This document shows positions 13,069 through 24,143 of a stretch of 64,000 nucleotides of DNA, piece by piece. Position numbers and translations under genes: made by a program. The DNA is from Lota lota (Eukaryota; Chordata; Actinopteri; Gadiformes; Lotidae), in the NCBI GenBank assembly GCA_026745465.1, contig JACYXH010000310.1, forward strand, positions 4,820,001 through 4,884,000, given 5' to 3'. Below the pieces are notes generated by a model. The model worked only from the letters and a program-made list of their open reading frames with translations. It ran no database searches and was not told where the DNA came from. Each line of letters begins with the position of its first letter. The stretch's first letter is position 1.

Positions 13069-15000
13069 CTAGATTTCTGTCTTGCAGATTGTGATTACTG
13101 AGGAACGAAGGCACACAGAGGTTCCCAGCCGACTCTCACTGCAGCGCTACTTTTACGACTATTCATGTTATTTTTCTGATCTGAAGCTAAGGGACATTGG
13201 AATCAGGAAACGTGTTAGAAGGCTGTGTGGTTGGTAGTCGCGTTGCATGATTGTGGGAGCAGAAGACGTAAAGAAGACGCTGTTTCAACTCATTATTTGG
13301 GATCTTACTCCTGTTCCCATCAATAATCTGGAAATAACTTTCTTTGTTTCACTTTCCTGTACCTTGGTACCCACAGGGCTGTTGAGGTCTCGTTTTGTTC
13401 AGAGTAACAGCTTGTGACTTTGTTTTCGGCTAACCATTTGCATTTCTATTACCTCGTACCGTATTTTGTATTTTTGTCAGTTGTCTAACAAATTATGAAA
13501 TATTGAAGTACCACATTTTGATAGGTAAAGTACAGCATATTTCTAAATGTGCAGAAAACTGAACAGTCGTCACAAGCCCTTTGGTGAGAACTTGTTTACT
13601 TGCAGATGTTGAAGAGCAAAGGTCAAAATAAAATGCAAAAATATTCGACAGTCATCATTTCTTTAAGTTATTTGGTTATTTGGTTTTGGCATTTAAAGCT
13701 TTCCTGAGACTTTCTGTTCAAAACATCTGTCCCTGAGTGTTGACTCGGTCACTCGAAACTGTATAACAAGCGAATGTTGCGGCCTAGAATAGTGCTTCTG
13801 CGTTCCGAGAACCTTTTTATGAAACATTTGTACATTCTAATCGACTGATCGCCTTCCTGCTCCATGTTCCCGAACGAACCTCTTGGGTGGACTGTCCCTC
13901 CACGGCGCTTCCTCTCTGACTTGCTCTCCACCTTGCCAGTCGCTTTGTTATTCTCCTTGTGTCTGTCTGGGCAACCCGCACAAGGGTGACATAAATCAAC
14001 TGTAAATGCAAAGCTCTGCTTTCCCACAAGTGCGCATCCTCCAATGATGTGTTGAGCTGCTTGTCTGTTTGATTGACCTGCCCCACTGTCCGTCTGCACC
14101 GGTGGGCTGCGAGCCCTTCCATAGGGCAGGCCGTCCTCAATGTCCTTCCACCCTGATGCGAGGAGCCAGACACATGTTTTATGTGCCCTCCGTCTACTAC
14201 GGCAGTCGGTCGTAGTAGACGTGTTTTGAGACTCTACTATACCATTCAATTGTAGTTAACTCTGAGTCTTTGATTTTTGCTTTAGAGTAGCACATATGAG
14301 GGAAGGCCCTATTTGTCCCGCAAAGTATAAACGTAAAACCATAACAAAAAACTGAGCTGAAAAAGGAACAGAATGATAGCGTTCGAGGTAGGTATTATAA
14401 ATACGCTGTTAAATGATTATTGTCAGGTTCAACTGCTTGTCTGAACCCTCAAGATACATCATCAGATTTTATTTCAAACATCATTAGGCAGAACAGAGGT
14501 AACCTTCTTCTGAATTTCAGTTTTTACCATTTCTGTTGTGTTCCCCCCCCCCCTCTCCACAGAATGTTCTCCTTAAACTCAGAGAGAAATAGGGAGCGGG
14601 AAAACACACACACACACTGTTAATGAAAAAGCCCAGTGATGCGGACAAAATGAACAGGCCCACAATATGAGGCTACTTTTCCATCGCAAAGAGAGGGAAA
14701 AAAAGAACAAATGCAACACAGCAGCTGTGTGTTTGTTTGTGTGGAGATCTGTGTTTGTGTAGATCTGTTTGTGTGTCTAGATGTGTATGTGTGTGAATGT
14801 GAATGTGTCTGTGTGTGTGTGTGTGTGTATGTCTACCACATGCTCATTTGCATTAGATGCACTCCACCGGAGCATCTTTCCAGAATGCAGATTAACGTTG
14901 AGACAAAAGACACAGAAAAGAGCTGTTAGGCTTGGACCGGCGAGCAGGGAGAAACCTTTTTCTTCCTCTCGTCTCCTTTTTCTTTCTTTTCTTTCATTCC
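13065..15000. other. Non-coding DNA containing a perfect hairpin and an imperfect TG tract
   Basis: Contains an 11-bp perfect inverted repeat at 14191-14221 and an imperfect TG tract at 14726-14829. A 166-codon open frame on the minus strand (14249-13749) is the longest here that is not made of simple repeats. It has no domain I recognise, no typical hydrophobic or signal segment, and no supporting splice context, so I do not call it a gene. Confidence 0.55.
14191..14221. repeat. Perfect 11-bp inverted repeat with 9-base loop
   Basis: Arms CGTCTACTACG (14191-14201) and CGTAGTAGACG (14211-14221) are exact reverse complements around the loop GCAGTCGGT. The pairing does not extend past the arms. 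The role is unknown. Confidence 0.9.
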
Positions 15001-15001
15001 T

Positions 15002-15040
15002 CCCCCCCCCCCCACACACACACACACACACACACACACC
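15002..15040. repeat. (C)12 followed by (CA)n microsatellite
   Basis: A poly-C tract passes directly into a CA array, another compound mononucleotide-dinucleotide repeat like the one at 11165. Confidence 0.95.
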
Positions 15041-15118
15041 TATCCAGCAGTTGTCTTCTGCTCATCAACTCATAGTGTCTCTGGGGAAAAAATAAGTGGA
15101 ATAAAATCTGGCGGGAGA

Positions 15119-15164
15119 AAAAGGAGGGGAGGTGGAGGTGGGGGGAGGGGAGGGGGGGGGTTGT
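15119..15164 (+). other. G-rich tract with G-quadruplex potential
   Basis: At least four G runs of three or more, separated by single A, T or short spacers, end in a run of nine Gs. It lies just left of the CpG-dense block. Folding is inferred from the motif only. Confidence 0.6.
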
Positions 15165-15169
15165 TTGGT

Positions 15170-15670
15170 GGCGGTAGCGGCAGCATTAGCTTCCAACGCA
15201 TGGTCATTAGCATATATCGAATGGCCTCCGCTGGCTGCCGCTACCACCGCCTGCCTGCCATGACAGCCTCCAGGAGCCGGGCTTGAGCGGTGATGAGGGG
15301 CTGCACACCTGCGGACTCCTGTGATTGCGTTTAATTATCCGCTGACACAAAGGAAACTCGGAGTGATGTTCTCCAGGAAGCACAGGTGCTGGAGCCTCGG
15401 CCGATGATGCACATAACAATGAGCAGACTGAGGAGCAACACTGAATAATTCCTCCTCTCTTCTCGCCATGCGCTCACGAGCCTTCACTCGGGAGCCAGAG
15501 TGACACGCACCTGTTCTCATCGCAAGTTGTTGTACAAACCGTCCATACGACGTGTTGGCGAACTCCGCTCGGCGAGCTTCTGTTTTCGTCGTCTGACGTC
15601 TCCCTCTGTGGCGGCGACGGCGGCGGCGGCGGCGGCGGAGGACCCTTGCCGCTCAGCGCTCTTTTTTTGT
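15170..15670. promoter_or_regulatory. CpG-dense block with (CGG)7; candidate CpG island, promoter or untranslated exon
   Basis: CpG dinucleotides are frequent, with about two dozen between 15480 and 15665, while the rest of the window is CpG-poor. It contains GCGGCGACGG followed by seven CGG units at 15618-15638. No clear coding exon with signal peptide and phase-1 donor is visible on either strand. A cryptic promoter, an alternative first exon of the Kirrel3-like gene or an unmethylated enhancer are all possible. The call is based on composition alone. Confidence 0.4.
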
Positions 15671-16159
15671 TCACTTCCAGAACATTAGCATCACTTGCTA
15701 CAGACAGATGTTTATGAACTGTGTAAATGTAGGGAATTAACCTTCTTGGTGAGGACTTAAAGGACACGGCCGTCTGCTTGGATTTCACTCAGTAGCTGTG
15801 CGTTTGAATCCTCATGCTGTACAGCTGGGGATCAATTGACAGCCTAACCGAGGCAGACTTCTACTTAGTTTTAATTTATTGCATTCAAGAGAGATCATCC
15901 TCAAAATGATGCTGGTTTTACCAGATGAGACACTCAATCCAATGAGACTTGGTTTTTAACAGATCCGTTGTTTTTTCTGTTTATATTCATAAAAACTTCC
16001 ACTGACAAGGAATTCCCACAACCTCCCTAAACCCCCAAATGTGAGGGCCAGATGCTGCTGTGACCTTGTACTTCCTGCTATCCATCCTGCAGCAGTCAAA
16101 TCACAGCAGACCAACCCTGTTACCGTAGCGATGTAGCATCCCTCATTACACAGGACATG
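15671..16159. other. Non-coding DNA, nothing recognised
   Basis: Mixed composition, no repeat of note and no exon-like frame. Confidence 0.5.
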
Positions 16160-16164
16160 AGGGA

Positions 16165-16520
16165 TACACAAACACACATACACACACACACAAATGCGTG
16201 TGCACGCACACACACATCATACCTGAACCTCAGCTAGAGGAAAACGACAATGACGCATGAATAGACAAAAAAAGGAAATGAACAGCCAGGGCCACAGAAC
16301 ACGCACACGCACGCACATACACACGCACACGCACACACACACACTGTTATATGACAATCCAAGTCACAGGCAAACAATAATCCTGCGTGCACACATACAG
16401 ACACAAAAGCATATTCGCATGCCCGGCACAAGTCACGACCAAATAACACACACACACATATACACACTCTCACACCTACGCTCTCATGCACATGTGCATG
16501 TGCATGCACATGCACAGAAA
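16165..16520. repeat. Imperfect (CA)n / (CACG)n cluster with a palindromic end
   Basis: Several CA and ACGC tracts are separated by unique bases. The cluster ends in alternating purine-pyrimidine sequence containing a 24-bp perfect palindrome at 16493-16516 (TGTGCATGTGCA and its reverse complement). Confidence 0.9.
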
Positions 16521-17899
16521 CAGGGCCTGGCAGACTTCCATTAGAAGGGGATGTGGGCCATGTATCTATTGATTGTCCCTCTCTGACAGACAGCTGTGCT
16601 CAGAGTGGGGCTGCCGTCACGCCCGTGTTCGCTGGCTGCCTCCTCATTAAAACAGAAACATGCTGGCGAAGTCAGTAAAAAAAGAAATAACGTGCCACAG
16701 CTCTGCCTAATGCCCCCCATCCACCACCACCACCATCACCACCACCTCCCTGTATGGAGAAGCCAGCTCGAGTATGGATCCGATACGCATATATACGTCG
16801 GCGTTTGTTGTTTTGCTTTCCAACAACGACCTAGAGGATCTTCAATCGTCTTGATTGGTGTCAGCGACAACAAAGTTGTGAATGTATTATTTTTTAATTT
16901 TTCTCTTTGCTTCACACACCCCAGCAGTCTCACCCTTCAATCTGATGGAGGGATTGCAGAGCTGCAGTTAAAGCGCAGGACCCTGACGTTTTCCACTTCC
17001 TCGTTGAGCGTTCTTGATAGGCAGCCAGGCCAGGGCTTGGTTGATCGGTCGATTTGGTTTGCAAGAAGGTCTGATTCCACGCGCCATGTAGCACAACGCA
17101 GCGGTCACCCTGATTGCATCGATAGACCGAGGTCTGTTCCTATGAAATACAGCTACTCTGGTGCCTTGTCTTGGTTGTGTAGTTGTAACATGTCGTGTTA
17201 AAGAAATTGCTTGCCAGGCTCTCTGTCATCGTGACTCTCAAAGCCGCCTGTAATGTTAACACTGGTGTTACGATAGAAATTATACGTGAAAGAAAGAAAA
17301 AGATCAATACACGATAACAAAAATTGAACCACTTCCGTTTTATTTTTCTTTCGGGGGGACGGCCGGAAAGCAAGAGCTTTCATGGGTGACCGCAGGCTTC
17401 GAGTTTCTACGGACCTTTTCGGTCCACAAACAGCCCATTCAACGCAATCGGTGTGATGCAGCGTAATAGGATCTATACGCATCGACCGGGGAGTCGTGTT
17501 GTCTGCATCCTGGGAGAGCGATGAACCACAACCAACGGGCAAGACCTGCCACGGGAGTTGGCATACTTGCAGGAAGTTTTAGGGACAGCTGCCCCCTCCC
17601 TCCCCCTCGCCTGCACGCCCCCAGTAGACTTCTCTCCACCTTCATTAGCGGCTCCTTTATGTTGCAGTGTGCGCACCTCCCCCCTTCCCCGTATGGAAAG
17701 GCGACATGATTTATGAATGCTAATTTAGTCAGATGTTTGTCTTGTTAATACCGGTGTGGTCACATCCCCATGGTGGATGTGTTTCATGCTCCGCGCGTTC
17801 CATCGCTGTGGAGATTTCTTTAGTACTTTTACTTTTTTTTTTGTGCACTGATATTCTTTGTTCTCTTCTCTGAACGCATAAACATAGCCACTCGCTTAT
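16521..17899. other. Non-coding DNA with a short (CCA)n tract
   Basis: A CCACCA tract at about 16718-16748 yields a His-run in a chance 201-codon frame (16596-17201). That frame has no domain signature outside the His run. No gene is supported. Confidence 0.5.
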
Positions 17900-18032
17900 G
17901 CATGCACACACACAAAAACACACAGGCACTCGCACACGCATGCACACACACACAGACACTCGCACACACATGCACACACGCACTCATACAAACTCGCACA
18001 CACACATGCACACACACATGCACACACGCATA
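17900..18032. repeat. Imperfect (CA)n cluster with repeated ACTCGCACACACATGC units
   Basis: CA tracts are interspersed with CACTCGCAC and CATGCACAC blocks that recur three to four times, giving a minisatellite-like higher order on top of the dinucleotide repeat. Confidence 0.85.
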
Positions 18033-18204
18033 TTGCCATGGTTATTAGGGTAGGCTGTCTCTCCAATATCTATTAGTGTGAGCTAGCTGATGGGCTGTGG
18101 CGGTGTTCGGCATTGCTGGACTGAGTCACAATACGGGACCCGGCCGCGACCTCTGCAGTTGTTTCTTTAAAACGGCTATCGGCATCCCATCCAAGCAACC
18201 ACTC

Positions 18205-18620
18205 GTGCTTTTAGTGTGTGAGAGAATGTGAGTGTATGTGTGTGCATGTGTGTGCATGTGTGTGCTTGCTTGAGGGCTGCTTGTGTGTGTGTTTGCAAGA
18301 GGAACAGTGACTTCAGAGAGTTGGTGTTCTGTGTGTGTGTGTCCGCGTGTGTGTGTGTGTTTGTGCGTGTATGGGTATATGCGCTGCGTGAGTGTGTGTG
18401 TGAGAAGGACCTTTAGGGGTTGGTGGTGCTTGTCTGTGTGTATGCATGAGGGAGGGGGGGTCTTGAGGGGTGGGAATTGACAATTTGTTTGGCTCATTAG
18501 GCACCGTCTGTGTTTCTGGGCAAGCTACTGCATGTGTAACTGCGATCGGGATGCGTGTGTTTGTCTAGGGCCATGTGGTGTGTGTGTGTGTGTTTGTGTG
18601 TGTGTGTCTGTACATGTGTG
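18205..18620. repeat. Imperfect (TG)n cluster
   Basis: Several TG tracts (18228-18262, 18330-18370, 18390-18405, 18575-18620) are broken by CA, CG and TA variants. A TGTGTGCATG unit repeats at 18237-18262. Confidence 0.85.
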
Positions 18621-20145
18621 AAATGAAACATGAAGTGATCATTCCTTGCCGCACAGTGGCATCTCATGGTATTGATTCATCCTAGTGCTCATCAGCAGTG
18701 GGTTTCTGACCCTATTCGCCTTTCAGGTGTTCCCTGCTCTTTCAACTAGAACTCATGGCTTTATTGGATGCTCATCAACACACAGCAACGCACATCAGTC
18801 ACTTCTTTATCCAACAGATCAATTCGTGATAGGAGGGCGGAAAACTTGGAAACTGTAACTTGTGATGTTGGGGAGGTTTTTCTAGTACGCAGACATAATA
18901 AGCGCGACTGCTTTGTCAGGAGACCTATTGAACTGAGAATAGGAAATAATTAGATTTTTGCTGCCATTTTGTACTTTCTACACACTTGTATTTTTACCCC
19001 ACTGTGTTTTCTGAGAATGTTTTACTGCACTACATTCTGTATCTGTGCACACTAGATAGTTTTAATTACAGGCCACATGACGCCTTTGCCTAATAGCAGT
19101 AAAATAGAACTATTAGGGCGACACTATAACTGGACCATCGACCCTTTTAGCTTAACACATTAAAGATAAACACCATTTAGGAGGAAGTGCATGTTTGTAT
19201 TTAATTGAAAGGTCACAGTTTGTATGTAAGTACTTACTTTTGATACCACTTGTTGTGAATCCAGTACTTAGGAAGTGCTCATAGAAAATAGTTATGTAGG
19301 AGATGTGCTAAATGTCTCATAAAAATATTATGTCTATGGTCTGAATAGACAAACATTAATGTGGAATGGCTGATATGCTAAAACAAACAAACAAACAAAC
19401 AACTACATATAAGCCATTTCCATGGCACCTATAAATACCTTTTATTTGTGTTTTTAAAGAGCTTTCAGATGTGGGCTGTCATAACTGCAACACAACCAGT
19501 GCATTGGACATGGGAAGGTTAAAGAATAGTAACGATAACCCAACAATAACGGCAGCAGGAGCACCATCGTTTGAGAGAAAACAAATAATTCACAATCAAC
19601 ACACTCCCAAAGAGAGAGGACTATTTTCTGATGGACTGTGTATGGGGGTGGCTATGGCCCTCTGGTTTATTACAGAAATGTTCAATGGCACTAGAAAGAT
19701 AACATATTTGTTGGTTTGTTTTGTAATGTGTGGGGGGGGGGAGTTAAGGATCTGAATTGTTCTTGTAAATGGAGGGTTAGAAACACAACGTCCTCAGAAT
19801 CACCTCTGCTCACAGTGATTACGCACGCACACACGTACGTATCAACGGTCGCACGTACGCACGCACACACACTTTTGTGAGGGACTTCGTTGGATGAGGT
19901 ATTGAGTGGTCGTTGTGTTGTTTCCATTTGTCTCTTCTTCTTTTTTTTTACTGCTATCTTCCACTGCTTGAAGTCTATGGACTTTTGAGTGACATTTTAC
20001 AGAACGTGCAAAGCAAGACATAACTGGCAATAAATGAAACAGACATCCGCGAATAGCATCTTACGATAGCTGTGTTGGTGTGAGGCATAAAAAAAACACA
20101 ATGAACTAATCAACCCTTTTGTCGCGTTTTGCATAGCATTTGCAT

Positions 20146-20149
<4 letters not shown>
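18621..20149. other. Non-coding DNA with (AAAC)n and ACGCACGC repeats
   Basis: An (AAAC)5 tract lies at 19379-19402. At 19820-19872 the block ACGCACGCACACAC occurs twice around GTACGT-type sequence. No gene is seen. Confidence 0.55.

Positions 20150-20183
<34 letters not shown>
20150..20183. repeat. (CA)17 microsatellite
   Basis: A pure CA array of 34 bases. Confidence 0.97.
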
Positions 20184-20187
<4 letters not shown>

Positions 20188-20326
20188 GTCGCATGACTCA
20201 TCCCTCCTGGACACATTTTGTTATGCCGCAACAGTGATGGCGTCGCATTTATGAGAACCATGCGCCCAACCTCCTCTGTTAACTCGGTCATTCAGAAGAC
20301 GCCCAGACGTCCTTCCAGACCGCACG

Positions 20327-20345
20327 TTTTTTTTTTTTTTTTTTT
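20327..20345. repeat. (T)19 homopolymer
   Basis: An uninterrupted run of 19 Ts after CGCACG. No retrotransposon body ending in this tract is recognisable. Confidence 0.95.
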
Positions 20346-22012
20346 GCCAGTCAGCGATGAACAAGTTGTGGGGTTAGTACATGCAAGGGCTTCTAGAGGG
20401 GCCACCACAGCCACATCTCAAATGTGCAAATCAAGCCTGGGTAGCGCGGCCACGCTTACAAATAATTACAACAAGCAGGCCGACTGCGCTGTAATTAACT
20501 GCGGCGGGGAGCAGAGGTTTGTTTTTCATCCTCGTCCCAGGATATGACTCCCCTGACAACTTCTCGAGGCTGTAAATCACATCAGCCGTGGGTAAAGGTA
20601 CAGGTTGGAGGCCGTGATGTGTTGATGGATGGTGTGGATTAAAAAGAAAACACAAAACAAGCGGAAAGGTGCTAGGTTCAATAACGATGATATGCCTTTG
20701 AGTGAGTTTGGTGGCATGCAAATAGTGAGGAATGGTTTGAAAACACATGCAAGTTGTCATCTTTACCTTCAACATGACAACTTGAACATGGCAAGTAAAT
20801 AGTACTGATAACGTAGGCTTCAAGGTAGACATTTGGGGGCGGGGTCAACAGTTAGCTTCTGGGCTGATCATGAAAAATTGGTTAGTACGTTAAGTCAGTA
20901 TTTATTTGAGAATTTTAGATTTCAGTGGATTCAGATCTGTGGGGCGGGGGACTAAGGCTGGAGAATAATTTGAAATGTGCATTTTGCTGTCTTTGCCAAA
21001 GTGCTACTCTAGACAATTGCCTAGTTCAGCTAAATGGATAAGGAGATTGCTCAAAGAGAAGTTATGTTCAAAGATTTTGATACTTCAGTCTGGTGCGTCA
21101 TTGCATACATGACAAAAGTCAGTGGATAGATACAAAAATCACCAATGCACAAATGCCTTAAAAATATGACATTTAGCAACCGATTGATAAAGAACAATAC
21201 ATATATTTTCATCCCTAGGGGGGTCTGAATGTCTGGGATCTGCCATTGTGACACTATATACCCAGCTCATAGTAGGAGCAAAACACTTTTTTTTAACCTT
21301 TTGAAATAACACCTGTGTAGCACAATTACCTATCATTATATTTGACATGTAAATTGCAGATTATGTCCGTTTCACACCCGAAGCTTCTGGTGCTATTGGT
21401 ATTGTAAGATGGTGGTAGTGATGGAAGTGCACATGATTTATCACAAGATAGCCTAGCATTTTCATTTCAGGTGAGCTAGATTATTCCAGTTTACAGATCT
21501 ATATATATATGTATACTTTTTTTTTGGTATCTGTAAAAATCTGCCCAAAGCAGGCACTGGCCCACTTCAAACATGTATTGTATTTATATTGGCTGTTTCT
21601 GAAGTTGCGTTTGCAAGGAAAGGAAAAAAATACTTCTCTGCAATACCCTCGGAGCAGGCTATTCTCGTAGACCGAACAAGGTACTTTTCCAATTACAGAT
21701 TGCCTGCTTCTCAAACGACGAGGGCACTGCCAACCCCTAACAGCCATTAAAACATGACTCAAATGTACCAAGGGAATCGAGAGTGGATGTGATGAGCTGC
21801 TACTGTAATGGTGTTGTAATAATAGATGGGAACCTCCACCCACACAAAAATCAGACAAATAATACCTAATAAATTCATAACACAGTATAAGGCCCTTCTA
21901 TGCCTTTTGATATATTAGCACGCAGGGGTTGTGTGTGTGTGTGTGTGGGAGATGCCTGGCACAAGTACTGACTTAGAATAATTGGCCCTGTTCCAGCTCG
22001 GCTGTAGAAGTT

Positions 22013-22037
22013 TGAGTGCCTTGCCCAAGGGCCCCTC
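22013..22037. mobile_element. Possible SINE-type fragment (GAGTGCCTTGCCCAAGGGC)
   Basis: The core GTGCCTTGCCCAAGGGC matches a phrase common in internal parts of fish tRNA-derived SINEs and related repeats, as I remember them. Flanking sequence is too decayed to set element ends. Confidence 0.35.
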
Positions 22038-22340
22038 ATCAATAGTTTAGTAGTAAATAAAACACTTGTTGACAGATGAACTGAACCATTGACTTCCAGT
22101 TTGTGGCTTGTACTGTCCAACAACAATTAATTTGACAAACTATATACAATTATTTTAGCCTTCGTTTTAGCATATAAATACAAAGTATTTTTTGTGTTTC
22201 CATTTTGAAAATTCAATTACATTTCCAAGAGTATCGGGCTGCCACAGTGCAGTGCCAATGAGTCAGATTATGGGTCTAATGCCAGGGCTTAGGTCAAAGG
22301 CAGTATAATTAATTTAACATCCAAAATTCATGGATTTTGG

Positions 22341-22430
22341 TGTGGGAGGTAATCTGAGCATATGAACCCAGGCAGAGCAATCAAACTCTGCAGTGCTCGA
22401 ACCCAGAGACCTGTGGAGGCAATTCGAACC
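22341..22430 (+). mobile_element. Degenerate copy of a widespread fish dispersed repeat
   Basis: The order TGTGGGAGGT, GAACCCAGGCAGAG, CAAACTCTGCA, GCTCGAACCCAGAGACC and GTGGAGGCAA follows a very common teleost interspersed repeat (GTGGGAGGAAACC ... GCAAACTCC ... TCGAACCC ... GTGAGGC), recalled from memory. Many substitutions indicate an old inactive copy. The family name is not assigned. Confidence 0.5.
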
Positions 22431-24057
22431 TCTGACGAAAACCTTTGTGTTGTGTGCCCACTTTCTGAGTCTGCAGCGAACAGTTTTCTTTTTGTAATAT
22501 CATATCATGGCACAGTATATTGTGCGAGGCAATTTGGTTAAAAGGCCATTTACTATAGTAGAGCTAATGTTATCCTCCCGACAACACTGACGTGATTCCT
22601 TCACAAAGGCTCAATTACCCTAACCCATTGCTGAAAGAGATTGGCCACATCTGGATGTGTCAGCTGAAAATATAGGCTGCTGTCGAATGCATCAACCGTT
22701 GGTCCACTTCCGATGGTAGGACAATAATTAAATAAGTTCCTCTATCAGCCAGACATTGCTGTTTCCCTGACAAGCTTGGTGCAAATCCTCATTTGGCTCT
22801 TTTCTTGCTACATGAGTAACAAAGACTAATGGGGACTTTGCTGTCATGAGGGAGAAGAAACGGAGAGTGAAATGGAAATACCACCGGGTACACACAGTAA
22901 AGCCAGAGCACCAAAAAGGAGAACTTTGTCATTTTGCAAACGTCTGACATGAATCTATTAATTGGTGCACAGTAATGGCTGTAATTGTGGCCATTTACGG
23001 CGTCAACCTTGTGGGAAATGCTGGGTTTGTACCGGTTGCCAAGTGTCAGCTGTCTTGGAGGTGAGGATACTTGACTGCTCAAAGGCCAAGGGAGGCTGTG
23101 CTGGATTGGTAATAGCTCACATTTTGCCTCCTGCTCTGCAGCAGATAACGGCCCGCAGCCTGCAACAGTGTTCCCAGATGCTCATAACAAAGCCCTCACC
23201 TATTCTGAAAATACGAGGGAAGCTAGAGTAGGTGCTTCACATTTGCAGTTTGGCTGGCACACGCTGCAGGACTGTATACAATACAGGAACAGGTGCAATA
23301 GAAGGACAAGCATCAGGCAAAGAAAGAAAAAGAAAAAAAAACGGCAAATTGTCTTGAGTGTTTTTCACATTCACTATTGAATGTTCTATTGAATGTTCTT
23401 GTCACAGCCGCTCTGATTTGGTGCGTTAATCTGTGTTTTGGCTGCTGCGGCCTAAATAACGTTAACGTGGGCATCCAGCAGCTATTGGAACATTTAATGG
23501 CCGACGTGGAAGCATGCCAACCCCCTTATAAGATGAAGATGTAAGCACTATATTTCGTTTCCTGAGAACTCAGAACACTATCTCCAAACATGCAATGTTT
23601 TCTCTTGTGTATGCAGTGTGAAGGTTAAATTGAATAATGACTATGTAAATAAACACAAGCAGATTAGTTTCAATATTATGTCTTTTTGCATGGAATGTAG
23701 TAGGTGGAGTTTTCTGATTTATCACCCGTTGCCCCTTGTAAATATTAAACAGGATGCAGCGTTTACATGTCATAAAAGGAAAAATAATTGCACCGCAACT
23801 GCCTGAAAATAATCTAATTGAGGGAAGAACAATAAACCCCAGCTATGGCCTGGAGCGATGCTCTTTGTTGAATGTAAAGATGCTTCACCTACACTTCGGT
23901 GCACAAAAAAGTAATGTTGTGGCTGAAAGAGCAATGCAATGTTTTTTGTGTGTTCGGCTTCTTGAATCCCTGTGATTGGATTGGTTAATGGACTCTGGAG
24001 GCCATTTTGTTTAACAAAGGCACACCCACACTCCAAGACACACACAGACATACACAT

Positions 24058-24061
<4 letters not shown>

Positions 24062-24140
<79 letters not shown>
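24062..24140. repeat. (CA)39 microsatellite
   Basis: A near-pure CA array of about 78 bases, among the longest CA tracts in the window. It follows CACACAGACATACACATCATT-like imperfect units. Confidence 0.97.

Positions 24141-24143
<3 letters not shown>

Larger units (their letters stand above)
20346..24061. other. Non-coding DNA containing decayed dispersed repeats
   Basis: Apart from the repeat remnants listed near 22013 and 22341, this is unique AT-rich sequence. It has a short TG tract at 21931-21948 and a 12-bp tandem duplication (CTATTGAATGTT, near 23374-23398). No exon is supported. Confidence 0.55.

Noticed and set aside
13749..14249. 166-codon open frame on the minus strand, the longest not made of simple repeats apart from the His-run frame at 16596-17201
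   Set aside because: No recognisable domain, no hydrophobic or signal segment, charged and low-order composition, no splice context. It is consistent with chance in a moderately GC-rich stretch.
16596..17201. 201-codon frame with a poly-His run
   Set aside because: The His run comes from a CCA/CAC repeat; the rest has no protein signature.
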